A stretch of DNA of 6,297 nt. Source: an uncultured Haemophilus sp. Its GTDB lineage: Bacteria; Pseudomonadota; Gammaproteobacteria; Enterobacterales; Pasteurellaceae. Positions 1 through 6,297 of the stretch are shown here, piece by piece (positions within the stretch are counted from its first letter, which is position 1; every line of letters begins with the position of its first letter). Under the pieces are notes generated by a model that was not told the DNA's origin, did no database searches, and saw only the letters and a list, made by a program, of their open reading frames with translations. A program made the position numbers and the translations under genes. The stretch is taken from assembly GCA_959600045.1 (NCBI GenBank), contig CAUGKJ010000055.1:1-6297 (forward strand), given 5' to 3'.

Positions 1-918
1 ATATAACGCAATCACCAGTGGCATAGTAAACATACAAAGCAGCGTCGTTACACCATAGATGGCGCTGGCTTTCTGTGGATTATTGTTATAAATCACCGCC
101 ATTTGTGTCACAGTTGAAGCGGATGGGCTCGTGGTTGCCAAAAAGCTAATCAACACAATAATTTCCCCTTTTTCAGCCCAATGCACAAACCCAATCAGTT
201 TTATTAATACCAATAATGCAATCGGAATAAGTAACAAGCGCAAAAGTGTGACTAAATAAATGCGTTTGGATGATACGATGCTCCGTAAAGGTATTGCCGC
301 AATCAACATACCCGCAACTAGCATAGCATTCGGACCAATAAACAAGCCAATCGAAGAGAGTGTACCATTGATAATACTTGGTAATTTTATTTGAAAAGCA
401 AATAAAAATGCTCCGACGAGAATTGACCAAATATTGATGTTTTTGGCAATCATCTTCAAGGATAAATTTCCTTTTCCTACAATAATCAAACGGCAATGCG
501 TCCAAAATAGAAAGGTTTGTACTACGATAAAACAGCTTGCGTAAATGACCCATTCTTTACCAAATAACGACATCACAATCGGAATAATTAAGTTACCAGA
601 ATTGGAATAAATGGAAGTGGCATGTTCAATAGGATCAAGGTTTAATAGGCGCTTTAACAGACTGCCAATAATAATCAGAATACCCTGAAGAAACACAGCC
701 ATAAGCAGTGAAAGCTGTAAACCTTGCAAGATTTCAGGCGTGTAATCAATTTGAAAGGCTTCAATCATCACCGCTGGGCTGATGACATAAAGCCCAATAA
801 CGGAAAGCGTCTTGCTATCTTCAGATTTTAATAATTTTGATTTAACCAACCCATAGCCAATAAGTACAATGAGTGTCAGTTCAATAATTTTGGTGCCGAG
901 TAAAAATGCGATGTCCAT
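1..918 (-). CDS. AEC-family (auxin efflux carrier type) permease, C-terminus cut by window edge
   Basis: An open frame of 306 codons runs from the ATG at 918 to the window edge with no stop, so the C-terminus is missing; AEC permeases are usually about 300-320 residues, so only a short tail should be lacking. My translation shows about ten hydrophobic segments (roughly residues 5-25, 38-55, 67-88, 103-120, 123-140, 162-178, 188-209, 219-240, 252-275, 286-306). The family-like motif SNSGNLIIPI lies at 105-114 just after a short cytoplasmic loop, and GPNAMLVAG at 195-203. AEC proteins are inner-membrane secondary transporters, bacterial members being linked to small carboxylates such as malate or malonate; the substrate here cannot be read from sequence. 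The start is the first ATG after an in-frame TAA about 30 bases upstream; no strong Shine-Dalgarno is visible. It is divergent from the DUF262 gene. Base composition is ordinary for the host (25 of 60 G/C in the line at 241), unlike its neighbour. Confidence 0.85.
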   Translation of the reverse strand, partial: MDIAFLLGTKIIELTLIVLIGYGLVKSKLLKSEDSKTLSVIGLYVISPAVMIEAFQIDYTPEILQGLQLSLLMAVFLQGILIIIGSLLKRLLNLDPIEHATSIYSNSGNLIIPIVMSLFGKEWVIYASCFIVVQTFLFWTHCRLIIVGKGNLSLKMIAKNINIWSILVGAFLFAFQIKLPSIINGTLSSIGLFIGPNAMLVAGMLIAAIPLRSIVSSKRIYLVTLLRLLLIPIALLVLIKLIGFVHWAEKGEIIVLISFLATTSPSASTVTQMAVIYNNNPQKASAIYGVTTLLCMFTMPLVIALY

Positions 919-947
919 AGTGAATCTTGCTTGGAAAAGTTGTAGAT

Positions 948-976
948 ATTAAACAATAGATGAAAGAAAATAGCAA
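948..976 (-). promoter_or_regulatory. Candidate sigma-70 promoter of the AEC permease
   Basis: Reading the minus strand, TTGCTA (971-976, four of six matches to the -35 consensus) is followed after exactly 17 bases by TTTAAT (948-953, five of six matches to the -10 consensus). Transcription would begin near 941, giving a leader of roughly 22 bases before the ATG at 918. Both spacing and position fit, but AT-rich DNA produces such matches by chance. Confidence 0.4.
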
Positions 977-1040
977 AATAAACGTTCTATAGCTAAAATG
1001 TGTATAATAGATTTTTGATAGCATGTGGTTAAATTATAAT

Positions 1041-1052
1041 ATCTTTAAAGAT
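1041..1052. repeat. 12-base perfect palindrome (possible operator)
   Basis: ATCTTTAAAGAT is its own reverse complement. It lies between the divergent AEC permease and the DUF262 gene, a position where a dimeric regulator could bind, but no regulator gene is present in the window and AT-rich DNA yields palindromes of this size fairly easily. Confidence 0.2.
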
Positions 1053-1223
1053 GTAGGCTATTCGAAATGAATCTTTTTATTAAGTTTAAATTTATTGATT
1101 TTTTAAGCTTATGTTTGGATTTTGTTATTCCTAAAGTTATATTGATGGTTTTTTATTGAAACTTGTTGATGTAAATATTTAATTTTAGATTTTCTAATAT
1201 AATTTAATAGGGGTGAAGTGAAA

Positions 1224-1251
1224 TTAAGATAAGTAATCTTTCATTTATAAT
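1224..1251 (+). promoter_or_regulatory. Candidate sigma-70 promoter of the DUF262-DUF1524 gene
   Basis: TTAAGA (1224-1229, four of six matches to the -35 box) and a perfect TATAAT (1246-1251) are separated by 16 bases. Transcription would start near 1258, leaving a leader of about 49 bases before the ATG at 1307. It is the best spaced pair among three TATAAT hexamers upstream of the gene. The strong AT bias lowers the weight of the match. Confidence 0.35.
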
Positions 1252-1306
1252 TAAGAAATAAAAATATATAAATTAGTGTACTATAAAATCATGATGGGTT
1301 AATAAT

Positions 1307-3061
1307 ATGAGTAGTGGATTTCAACAACCGATTACAATTAAAAATGCTATAGATAATATTTATAATAGAAAATATTTACTTCCAGCCATTCAAAGAAAAT
1401 TTACTTGGTCGAGTAATCAAATTGAGATGCTATTTGATAGTATAATGCGAGGTTATCCTATAAACTCTTTTATGTTTTGGAAAATCACAGATAGTGGAAT
1501 TAAAAGTGGTTATAAATTTTATGAATTTATAACAGAGTTTAGAGAGTTTTTTGCTGAAAATAATAGAAATATTGAAACAATAGGGATTCCTGATTTTGAA
1601 GCTGTTATTGATGGACAGCAGAGATTAACAAGTCTATATATTGGATTGAGAGGCAGTTATGCATATAAGATGCCAAGAAAATGGTGGAAAGATACAGAAG
1701 AGTGTATCCCTACTAGAATGCTATATTTAAATTTAGTATCTTCAATAGATCAAGAGTATGATAACCAAAAAGAATTTGATTTTAGATTTCTTTCAAAACA
1801 AGATTTAGATAAATATAGTAATGATTCATTAAATTATTTTTGGTTTAAGGTTGGGGATATATTAAATTTATATGACTCAGAAATGGTGGAGGAATATATT
1901 AATGAAAATGAACTTATGGGAAATGAATATGCTTGCAATACGCTAAGGAAATTATTTTGTGTAATACATGAGCAGGAAGTTTTAAATTATTATTTACAAG
2001 AAGAGCAAGAGCCAGATAAGGTTATTGAAATATTTATTCGTACCAATAGTGGCGGAACTCAACTTTCATTTTCTGATTTGCTTATGTCAATAGCTTCAGC
2101 AAACTGGAAGGAGTATGATGCCCGTAAAGAAATTGAAAAATTAGTTTCAGAAGTATATGACATTGGTCAATCTCAATTTATTATAAATAAAGATTTTGTG
2201 TTAAAAACATGCTTGGTTTTATTTGTAGATAATATTAGATTTCAATTAAAAAATTTTACGTATGAGAATATTAATAAATTTGAAACTAACTGGCCTAAAA
2301 TAAGAAAAAGTATAATTTCAGCATTTATGTTATTTAAATCTTTAGGTTTTAATGATAAAACTTTTAGAGCAAAAAATGCAGCAATACCTATAATCTATTA
2401 TATTTATCATTCTAATTTGGAAGAGGATATAGCGAGCCCTATATATAAAAATAAGGAAAATAAAGAAAAAATTGCAAAATGGCTAAATATTACATTTATT
2501 AAGTCTATATTTGGTGGACAATCGGATAGTATTTTAAAGAAAATGAAGGATGTATTGTCAAGAAATTTAGGAAAAACATTTCCTTATAGAGAATTAATAG
2601 ATGAATTTAAAAATGATCCAGCAAGAAACTATAGTTTTGATGATGAATTTATTGATGGATTAATTGAATCAGAGAAAGATTCTAACAATGCATATTATAT
2701 ATTGCATTTGCTGTATTCAAATTTAGATTTTTCAAATCAAGATTTTCATCAGGATCATCTTCATCCAGCAACGATATTTACTGATCAAGAAAAATTTAAG
2801 AAATATATTCCAAATGAGTACCAAGAATTTGCAAGTAAAAGCAAAAATTGGAATGGTGTGGCTAATCTACAATTGCTAAATGGAAGAAAAAATGAATCGA
2901 AGAGCGACAAATTTCTAAAAGATTGGGTTTTAGAAGAAAATAAGACAAATAAAGATTTATTCCTATCTGATGGAATTAGTTTGGAAATAGAAGACTTTAA
3001 GACATTTATCATTAATAGAAAAAGAAATATCAAAAATCATATAAAGAGCATAATTGAATAG
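1307..3061 (+). CDS. DUF262-DUF1524 (GmrSD-type) fusion protein, probable stand-alone restriction/anti-phage nuclease
   Basis: The 584-residue protein carries the marks of a GmrSD-type fusion. The N-terminal DUF262 (GmrS-like) half shows PAIQRKFTW (26-34), the nucleotide-binding motif IDGQQRLTS (101-109) and FIRTNSGG (243-250) followed by LSFSDLL. The C-terminal DUF1524 (GmrD-like, HNH-type) part shows DHLHP (483-487) and NLQLLNGRKN (520-529) with K532, matching the HxxP and downstream Asn/Lys pattern. Residues about 290-470 link them without a motif I recognise. In characterised relatives (GmrSD, BrxU, SspE) the DUF262 half binds and hydrolyses nucleotide while the HNH part cuts phage DNA, often DNA with modified or marked bases; the target here is unknown. 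The ATG follows an in-frame stop at 1292-1294, and the next Met (41) would remove QRKFTW; only a weak GGG (1296-1298) precedes it. GC is 16/60 and 14/60 in sampled lines against 27/60 in guaA, pointing to transfer. No BREX, Dnd/Ssp or modification gene adjoins it. Domain identity is sure; the defence role is inference. Confidence 0.9.
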   Translation: MSSGFQQPITIKNAIDNIYNRKYLLPAIQRKFTWSSNQIEMLFDSIMRGYPINSFMFWKITDSGIKSGYKFYEFITEFREFFAENNRNIETIGIPDFEAVIDGQQRLTSLYIGLRGSYAYKMPRKWWKDTEECIPTRMLYLNLVSSIDQEYDNQKEFDFRFLSKQDLDKYSNDSLNYFWFKVGDILNLYDSEMVEEYINENELMGNEYACNTLRKLFCVIHEQEVLNYYLQEEQEPDKVIEIFIRTNSGGTQLSFSDLLMSIASANWKEYDARKEIEKLVSEVYDIGQSQFIINKDFVLKTCLVLFVDNIRFQLKNFTYENINKFETNWPKIRKSIISAFMLFKSLGFNDKTFRAKNAAIPIIYYIYHSNLEEDIASPIYKNKENKEKIAKWLNITFIKSIFGGQSDSILKKMKDVLSRNLGKTFPYRELIDEFKNDPARNYSFDDEFIDGLIESEKDSNNAYYILHLLYSNLDFSNQDFHQDHLHPATIFTDQEKFKKYIPNEYQEFASKSKNWNGVANLQLLNGRKNESKSDKFLKDWVLEENKTNKDLFLSDGISLEIEDFKTFIINRKRNIKNHIKSIIE

Positions 3062-3128
3062 GTGAAATGAGACTTCTTATATCCTACTTTTAGTTAAAAG
3101 ATAATTAATTCAAATCGTAAAGAAAGAT

Positions 3129-3165
3129 GAATTTTTCTAAAATATAGGAAAAATTCTTCTTTTTT
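3129..3165 (+). terminator. Candidate intrinsic terminator of the DUF262-DUF1524 gene
   Basis: GAATTTTTC (3129-3137) and GAAAAATTC (3148-3156) form a perfect 9-base inverted repeat around a 10-base loop, followed by TTCTTTTTT (3157-3165). It begins 68 bases after the stop codon at 3061. The stem is AT-rich and so weak, but the U-rich tail and position fit termination of the upstream gene. A smaller 5-base hairpin (CTTCT/AGAAG, 3156-3170) overlaps the tail. Confidence 0.4.
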
Positions 3166-3197
3166 AGAAGATAAGGAAGCTATGACCATTTTTTTCC

Positions 3198-3245
3198 ACT
3201 AAGGGCTACTAACAAGTTTTTCTTGGTGCTTTTAGTATGTTTTTT
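3198..3245 (+). terminator. Long interrupted hairpin with T-run, terminator- or attenuator-like
   Basis: ACTAAGGGC (3198-3206) pairs with GCTTTTAGT (3228-3236) over nine positions, two of them G-U. An inner stem CAAG/CTTG (3213-3216, 3222-3225) closes a TTTTT loop, with AC/GT and small bulges between the two. Six T follow at 3240-3245. A six-codon frame (ATG at 3182, stop TAA at 3200-3202) preceded by AAGGA (3173-3177) ends inside the left arm, as in translational attenuators. It could instead be a second terminator for the gene upstream or a relic. Confidence 0.35.
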
Positions 3246-3350
3246 AATAGATTAAGTTTAAAGAGTATATTTCTAATACTATTAGTTAAATGTACGGTAT
3301 TCTTGATCTTGATTTTTTGTCAAATAGCACCGTCAAAAATACCGTCATAA
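3237..3350 (+). CDS. Doubtful small hydrophobic protein, 37 residues
   Basis: An ATG frame of 37 codons ends at TAA 3348-3350. The peptide starts MFFNRLSLKS and continues with a leucine/isoleucine/phenylalanine-rich stretch to about residue 29, so it would be one membrane segment with a basic N-terminus and a short polar tail (APSKIPS). This resembles the general shape of small membrane peptides, including type I toxins, but no family is recognised. Against it: there is no good Shine-Dalgarno, the start sits directly after a hairpin, the tail is written by the ACCGTC repeats, and T-rich DNA encodes hydrophobic residues by default. I list it only as a possibility. Confidence 0.15.
   Translation: MFFNRLSLKSIFLILLVKCTVFLILIFCQIAPSKIPS
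3294..3346. repeat. ACCGTC direct repeats with inverted ACGGTATT copy
   Basis: ACCGTC occurs at 3329-3334 and again at 3341-3346, exactly 12 bases apart, each followed by A. ACGGTATT (3294-3301) is the perfect inverted partner of AATACCGT (3338-3345), 36 bases apart. On the minus strand the series reads as successive GACGGT units followed by a further GAC. These G/C-containing words stand out in very AT-rich DNA. The spacing is what one expects of protein-binding sites such as integrase arm sites or an operator; no binding protein is identified. Confidence 0.45.
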
Positions 3351-3392
3351 TTAAGAAATGGGTAGAGAAGATTAGAAATGAGATGAAATAAA

Positions 3393-3417
3393 TAAAGCCT
3401 TGATATACAAGGCTTTA
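3393..3417 (-). terminator. Intrinsic terminator of guaA
   Basis: TAAAGCCTTG (3393-3402) and CAAGGCTTTA (3408-3417) form a perfect 10-base stem with a five-base ATATA loop. Read on the minus strand the stem is followed by a T-rich tail (TTTATTTATTT), 46 bases beyond the guaA stop. The plus-strand tail is much less T-rich, so it should act mainly on guaA. Confidence 0.75.
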
Positions 3418-3462
3418 CTTGAGGTATTGAAATAATTAGAAAGTATCTGAAAAAGTGATTTT

Positions 3463-5022
3463 TTATTCCCACTCGATAGTTGCTGGGGGTTTTCCGCTGA
3501 TGTCATACACCACACGGGAAATGCCGTTCACTTCATTGATAATGCGATTAGACACTTTGCCTAATAAATCATAAGGTAAATGAGCCCAATGTGCGGTCAT
3601 AAAATCGATGGTTTCTACCGCACGTAGTGAGATAACCCAATCGTATTTACGGCCATCGCCCATCACACCTACAGATTTTACAGGTAAGAACACGCTGAAA
3701 GCCTGGCTGGTTTTTTCATACCAACCGCTGTTGAGTAATTCTTCGATAAAGATCGCATCAGCACGGCGTAATAAATCGCAGTATTCCTTTTTCACTTCGC
3801 CTAGTACACGTACGCCTAAACCTGGACCAGGGAACGGGTGGCGGTTGATCATTTCAGCCGGTAAGCCTAATGCTAAACCGATTTTACGTACTTCGTCTTT
3901 AAATAACTCGCGTAACGGTTCAACTAAGCCAAGTTTCATATAGTCTGGTAAGCCACCTACGTTGTGGTGTGATTTAATCACATGTGCTTTACCGGTTTTG
4001 CTTGCTGCAGATTCGATCACGTCAGGGTAGATCGTACCTTGTGCTAACCATTTTACATTAGTAAGTTTTTTCGATTCATCATCGAACACATCGACAAACA
4101 CTTTACCGATAATTTTACGTTTTGCTTCAGGATCCGATACGCCTGCAAGTTCGCCTAAGAAACGGCTTTCAGCATCAACACGGGTAATGTTCAAGCCGAA
4201 TTTATCACCGAACATTTCCATGACTTGATCGCCTTCGTGTAAGCGGAGTAAGCCGTTATCTACGAATACGCAGTGTAAGTTTTTGCCGATAGCACGGTGT
4301 AAAAGTAATGCAACCACAGAAGAGTCCACACCACCAGATAAACCTAAAATAACCTCATCATCGCCCACTTGCTCTTTAATGCGAGCAACGGCATCTTCGA
4401 TAATGTTTTCTGCTGTCCATTTTGTTTCGCAACCACAAATGTTCACCACGAAATTCATTAATAATTCCAAGCCTTTTTTAGTATGGGTCACTTCTGGGTG
4501 GAATTGTACGCCGTAGAAACGACGGTTTTCATCAGACATCGCGGCAATTGGACAGGTTGGAGTCGTACCGGTAACTTGGAAGTTTTCAGGTAAACGCGTT
4601 ACTTTATCGCCATGGCTCATCCATACATCTAATTTGCTATCGCCATCATTTAAATGAGCGAAAAGTGCGGTTGGATTATCCATTAAAACAGAAGCATAGC
4701 CGAATTCACGATGATCAGAGGTTTCAGTTAAACCACCAAGTTGCATCGCCATGGTTTGCATACCATAACAAATACCCAATACAGGCACGCCCGCATTGAA
4801 TACGTATTCAGGTGCACGCGGGCTGTTTTCTTCTGTCGTACTTTCTGGGCCACCAGAAAGAATGATACCGTCTGGATTAAATTTACGGATTTGTTCTTCA
4901 GTCACATCCCACGCCCAAAGTTCGCAGTAAACACCAATTTCACGCACACGACGCGCAATCAGCTGAGTATATTGTGAACCAAAGTCGAGGATCAGAATTT
5001 TGTGATTGTGGATGTTTGTCAT
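3463..5022 (-). CDS. guaA: GMP synthase (glutamine-hydrolysing)
   Basis: GuaA converts XMP to GMP in the cytoplasm, using ATP and ammonia released from glutamine; it is the last step of de novo GMP synthesis. The 519-residue protein is complete (E. coli GuaA is 525). The N-terminal class I glutamine amidotransferase domain has GICYGM with nucleophile Cys85 and the His175/Glu177 pair in QFHPEVTH. The ATP pyrophosphatase domain carries the PP-loop LSGGVDSS (228-235), and the C-terminal dimerisation/XMP-binding domain includes [15 protein letters not shown] (395-409) and ends in the conserved KPPATIEWE. The start is supported by AAGG a few bases upstream of ATG and by alignment to the family N-terminus. 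It starts 13 bases after the lipoprotein stop, so these two are co-transcribed, and it lies downstream of guaB as in the usual guaBA operon. Residues 118-120 (TAL) are encoded by an exact uptake-signal core. No disruption is visible. Confidence 0.98.
   Translation of the reverse strand: MTNIHNHKILILDFGSQYTQLIARRVREIGVYCELWAWDVTEEQIRKFNPDGIILSGGPESTTEENSPRAPEYVFNAGVPVLGICYGMQTMAMQLGGLTETSDHREFGYASVLMDNPTALFAHLNDGDSKLDVWMSHGDKVTRLPENFQVTGTTPTCPIAAMSDENRRFYGVQFHPEVTHTKKGLELLMNFVVNICGCETKWTAENIIEDAVARIKEQVGDDEVILGLSGGVDSSVVALLLHRAIGKNLHCVFVDNGLLRLHEGDQVMEMFGDKFGLNITRVDAESRFLGELAGVSDPEAKRKIIGKVFVDVFDDESKKLTNVKWLAQGTIYPDVIESAASKTGKAHVIKSHHNVGGLPDYMKLGLVEPLRELFKDEVRKIGLALGLPAEMINRHPFPGPGLGVRVLGEVKKEYCDLLRRADAIFIEELLNSGWYEKTSQAFSVFLPVKSVGVMGDGRKYDWVISLRAVETIDFMTAHWAHLPYDLLGKVSNRIINEVNGISRVVYDISGKPPATIEWE
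4663..4671 (+). repeat. DNA uptake signal sequence, Hin type (exact core)
   Basis: AAGTGCGGT matches the 9-base core used by Haemophilus influenzae and related Pasteurellaceae to select DNA for natural transformation. It lies inside guaA and reads in frame as Thr-Ala-Leu on the gene strand. It is followed by AT-rich blocks as in the extended consensus. Two one-mismatch relatives occur in the same gene (ATGTGCGGT at 3589-3597; ACCGCACGT, inverted, at 3617-3625). No exact core lies in the DUF262-DUF1524 gene. Confidence 0.75.
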
Positions 5023-5035
5023 TTTTTACCTTATG

Positions 5036-5365
5036 TTAGTTTGATGTGGTCATATTGATGTAGGTTCCACCTTGACCATCGCTGATATATTTAATTTTAA
5101 ATACTTCAGTTTGATTACAGCCTTTTACTGTCCAAGTTTCATATGCTGAATCAACAGTAGATGTTTTAGGGTTGATTTTCGCATCATTGATCTGAGTATG
5201 AATTTGTTTTGGCGTACAATTATGGATTGCTCTAAAAGCCAGATTGATATTACGTTCTGTATCTGATTTTAGTAAAGAACTTGCTGTTGTTTCTCCAGTA
5301 TAAGTTGGTCCGAAAAGCGCACAACTTGATATGATAAACGGAATGAGTAATGCTAGTTTTTTCAT
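5036..5365 (-). CDS. Small putative lipoprotein encoded between guaB and guaA
   Basis: The 109-residue product starts with a lipoprotein signal peptide: MKK, a hydrophobic run, then the lipobox ISSC with the lipidated cysteine at position 15. The mature part of 95 residues is hydrophilic and has two cysteines (50 and 83) that could form a disulfide in the periplasm. It should be anchored in the inner or outer membrane; residue +2 is Ala, which does not signal inner-membrane retention under the enterobacterial rule. I do not recognise the family. AAAAGGA (5371-5377) five bases before the ATG is a good ribosome site and fixes the start. It lies 64 bases after guaB with a hairpin between, and 13 bases before guaA, so it sits within the guanine operon without an obvious role in it. 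A sampled line has 20/60 G/C, lower than guaA, which hints at later insertion or weak codon selection. Confidence 0.8.
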   Translation of the reverse strand: MKKLALLIPFIISSCALFGPTYTGETTASSLLKSDTERNINLAFRAIHNCTPKQIHTQINDAKINPKTSTVDSAYETWTVKGCNQTEVFKIKYISDGQGGTYINMTTSN

Positions 5366-5395
5366 TTTAGTCCTTTTAGTTGCCTAAAATATTTC

Positions 5396-5424
5396 AAAAG
5401 AGCGGTTAAATAAACCGCTCTTTT
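5396..5424 (-). terminator. Strong hairpin after guaB, intrinsic terminator built from an uptake-signal-like pair
   Basis: AAAAGAGCGGTT (5396-5407) and AACCGCTCTTTT (5413-5424) form a perfect 12-base stem with a five-base loop. Arms end in A-run and T-run, so it can work in both directions; for guaB it begins 5 bases past the stop. Each arm contains AAGAGCGGT, one mismatch from the uptake core AAGTGCGGT; paired uptake-signal terminators are known in Pasteurellaceae. If efficient, it would reduce read-through into the lipoprotein and guaA. Confidence 0.8.
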
Positions 5425-5429
5425 ATCAA

Positions 5430-6297
<868 letters not shown>

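Larger units (their letters stand above)
919..1306. other. AT-rich divergent intergenic region
   Basis: This 388-base stretch separates two divergently transcribed genes and holds no convincing coding sequence. I see the two candidate promoters listed separately, a 12-base perfect palindrome (1041-1052), two further isolated TATAAT hexamers (1003-1008, 1035-1040) without a good -35 at proper spacing, and one copy each of two short direct repeats (1079-1090, 1247-1259) whose partners lie beyond the DUF262 gene. Composition drops to the AT-rich level of the DUF262 gene roughly from 940 onward, which suggests that part of this region belongs to the same acquired segment. Confidence 0.6.
3062..3462. 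other. AT-rich intergenic region between convergent genes, rich in hairpins and repeats
   Basis: These 401 bases lie between the stops of the DUF262-DUF1524 gene and guaA. In order I see a 9-base hairpin with a T-run (3129-3165), a Shine-Dalgarno-like AAGGA with a six-codon frame running into a second hairpin and T-run (3173-3245), a 37-codon hydrophobic frame (3237-3350), a cluster of ACCGTC/ACGGTATT repeats (3294-3346), and the guaA terminator (3393-3417). No established gene is supported. Confidence 0.6.

Noticed and set aside
173..553. A 126-codon minus-strand frame
   Set aside because: It overlaps the AEC permease in another frame; the permease frame is open over the full 306 codons and has the expected membrane pattern, so the shorter frame is a shadow.
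1015..1040. TTGATA plus TATAAT as a promoter
   Set aside because: The spacing is 14 bases, too short for a sigma-70 promoter; the pair at 1224-1251 is better placed.
1294..1302. ATG GGT TAA just before the DUF262 gene as a leader peptide
   Set aside because: Two codons in AT-rich DNA without a ribosome site carry no information.
2785..3033. An 82-codon minus-strand hydrophobic frame inside the DUF262-DUF1524 gene
   Set aside because: It is antisense to the DUF1524 motifs; its F/L/S-rich make-up is what antisense of lysine-rich AT-rich coding DNA gives.
3190..3202. Partial likeness to the guaA 3' end (TTCCACT) as a second attachment site
   Set aside because: Only about seven bases match and the flanks diverge, so it does not support an att duplication.
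3608..4977. Three plus-strand frames inside guaA (3608-3943, 4283-4516, 4741-4977)
   Set aside because: They lie antisense to highly conserved GuaA sequence and show no recognisable domains.

Overview
The window looks like a chromosomal segment of a gamma-proteobacterium of the family Pasteurellaceae, in the Haemophilus/Aggregatibacter/Pasteurella group. The evidence is near-identity of the GuaA and GuaB translations to the enterobacterial and Haemophilus proteins as I recall them, an exact 9-base Hin-type DNA uptake core (AAGTGCGGT, 4663-4671), and a moderate GC housekeeping background (27 of 60 bases G/C in the sampled line at 4201). The species cannot be fixed from this alone.

Layout. (1) 1-918, minus strand: an AEC-family (auxin efflux carrier type) permease, cut at its C-terminus by the window edge. 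(2) 919-1306: AT-rich divergent intergenic region holding a candidate promoter for each flanking gene. (3) 1307-3061, plus strand: one very AT-rich gene for a 584-residue fusion of a DUF262 (GmrS-like) N-terminal domain and a DUF1524 (GmrD-like, HNH-type) C-terminal domain. This is the accessory cargo of the window and a likely single-gene anti-phage or type IV-restriction-like system. (4) 3062-3462: an AT-rich non-coding stretch with several hairpins, a repeat cluster (ACCGTC / ACGGTATT), a doubtful 37-codon hydrophobic reading frame and the guaA terminator. (5) 3463-6297, minus strand: guaB (C-terminal part), a strong hairpin, a small lipoprotein gene, and guaA.

Function. GuaB (IMP to XMP) and GuaA (XMP to GMP) are successive steps of guanine nucleotide synthesis. 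Here their usual tight guaBA arrangement is opened by a 109-residue lipoprotein gene, which sits 13 bases from guaA and is separated from guaB by a probable terminator. The DUF262-DUF1524 gene lies just beyond the 3' end of guaA, a position known in other bacteria as an integration site for genomic islands. Its low GC (16/60 and 14/60 in two sampled lines) and the repeats around it fit a small horizontally acquired insert, but no integrase or transposase is visible and the insert ends are not proven.

Most promising item: the stand-alone DUF262-DUF1524 protein as a defence gene in a housekeeping context. It belongs to a known superfamily, so novelty would lie in its target specificity and in the element carrying it.
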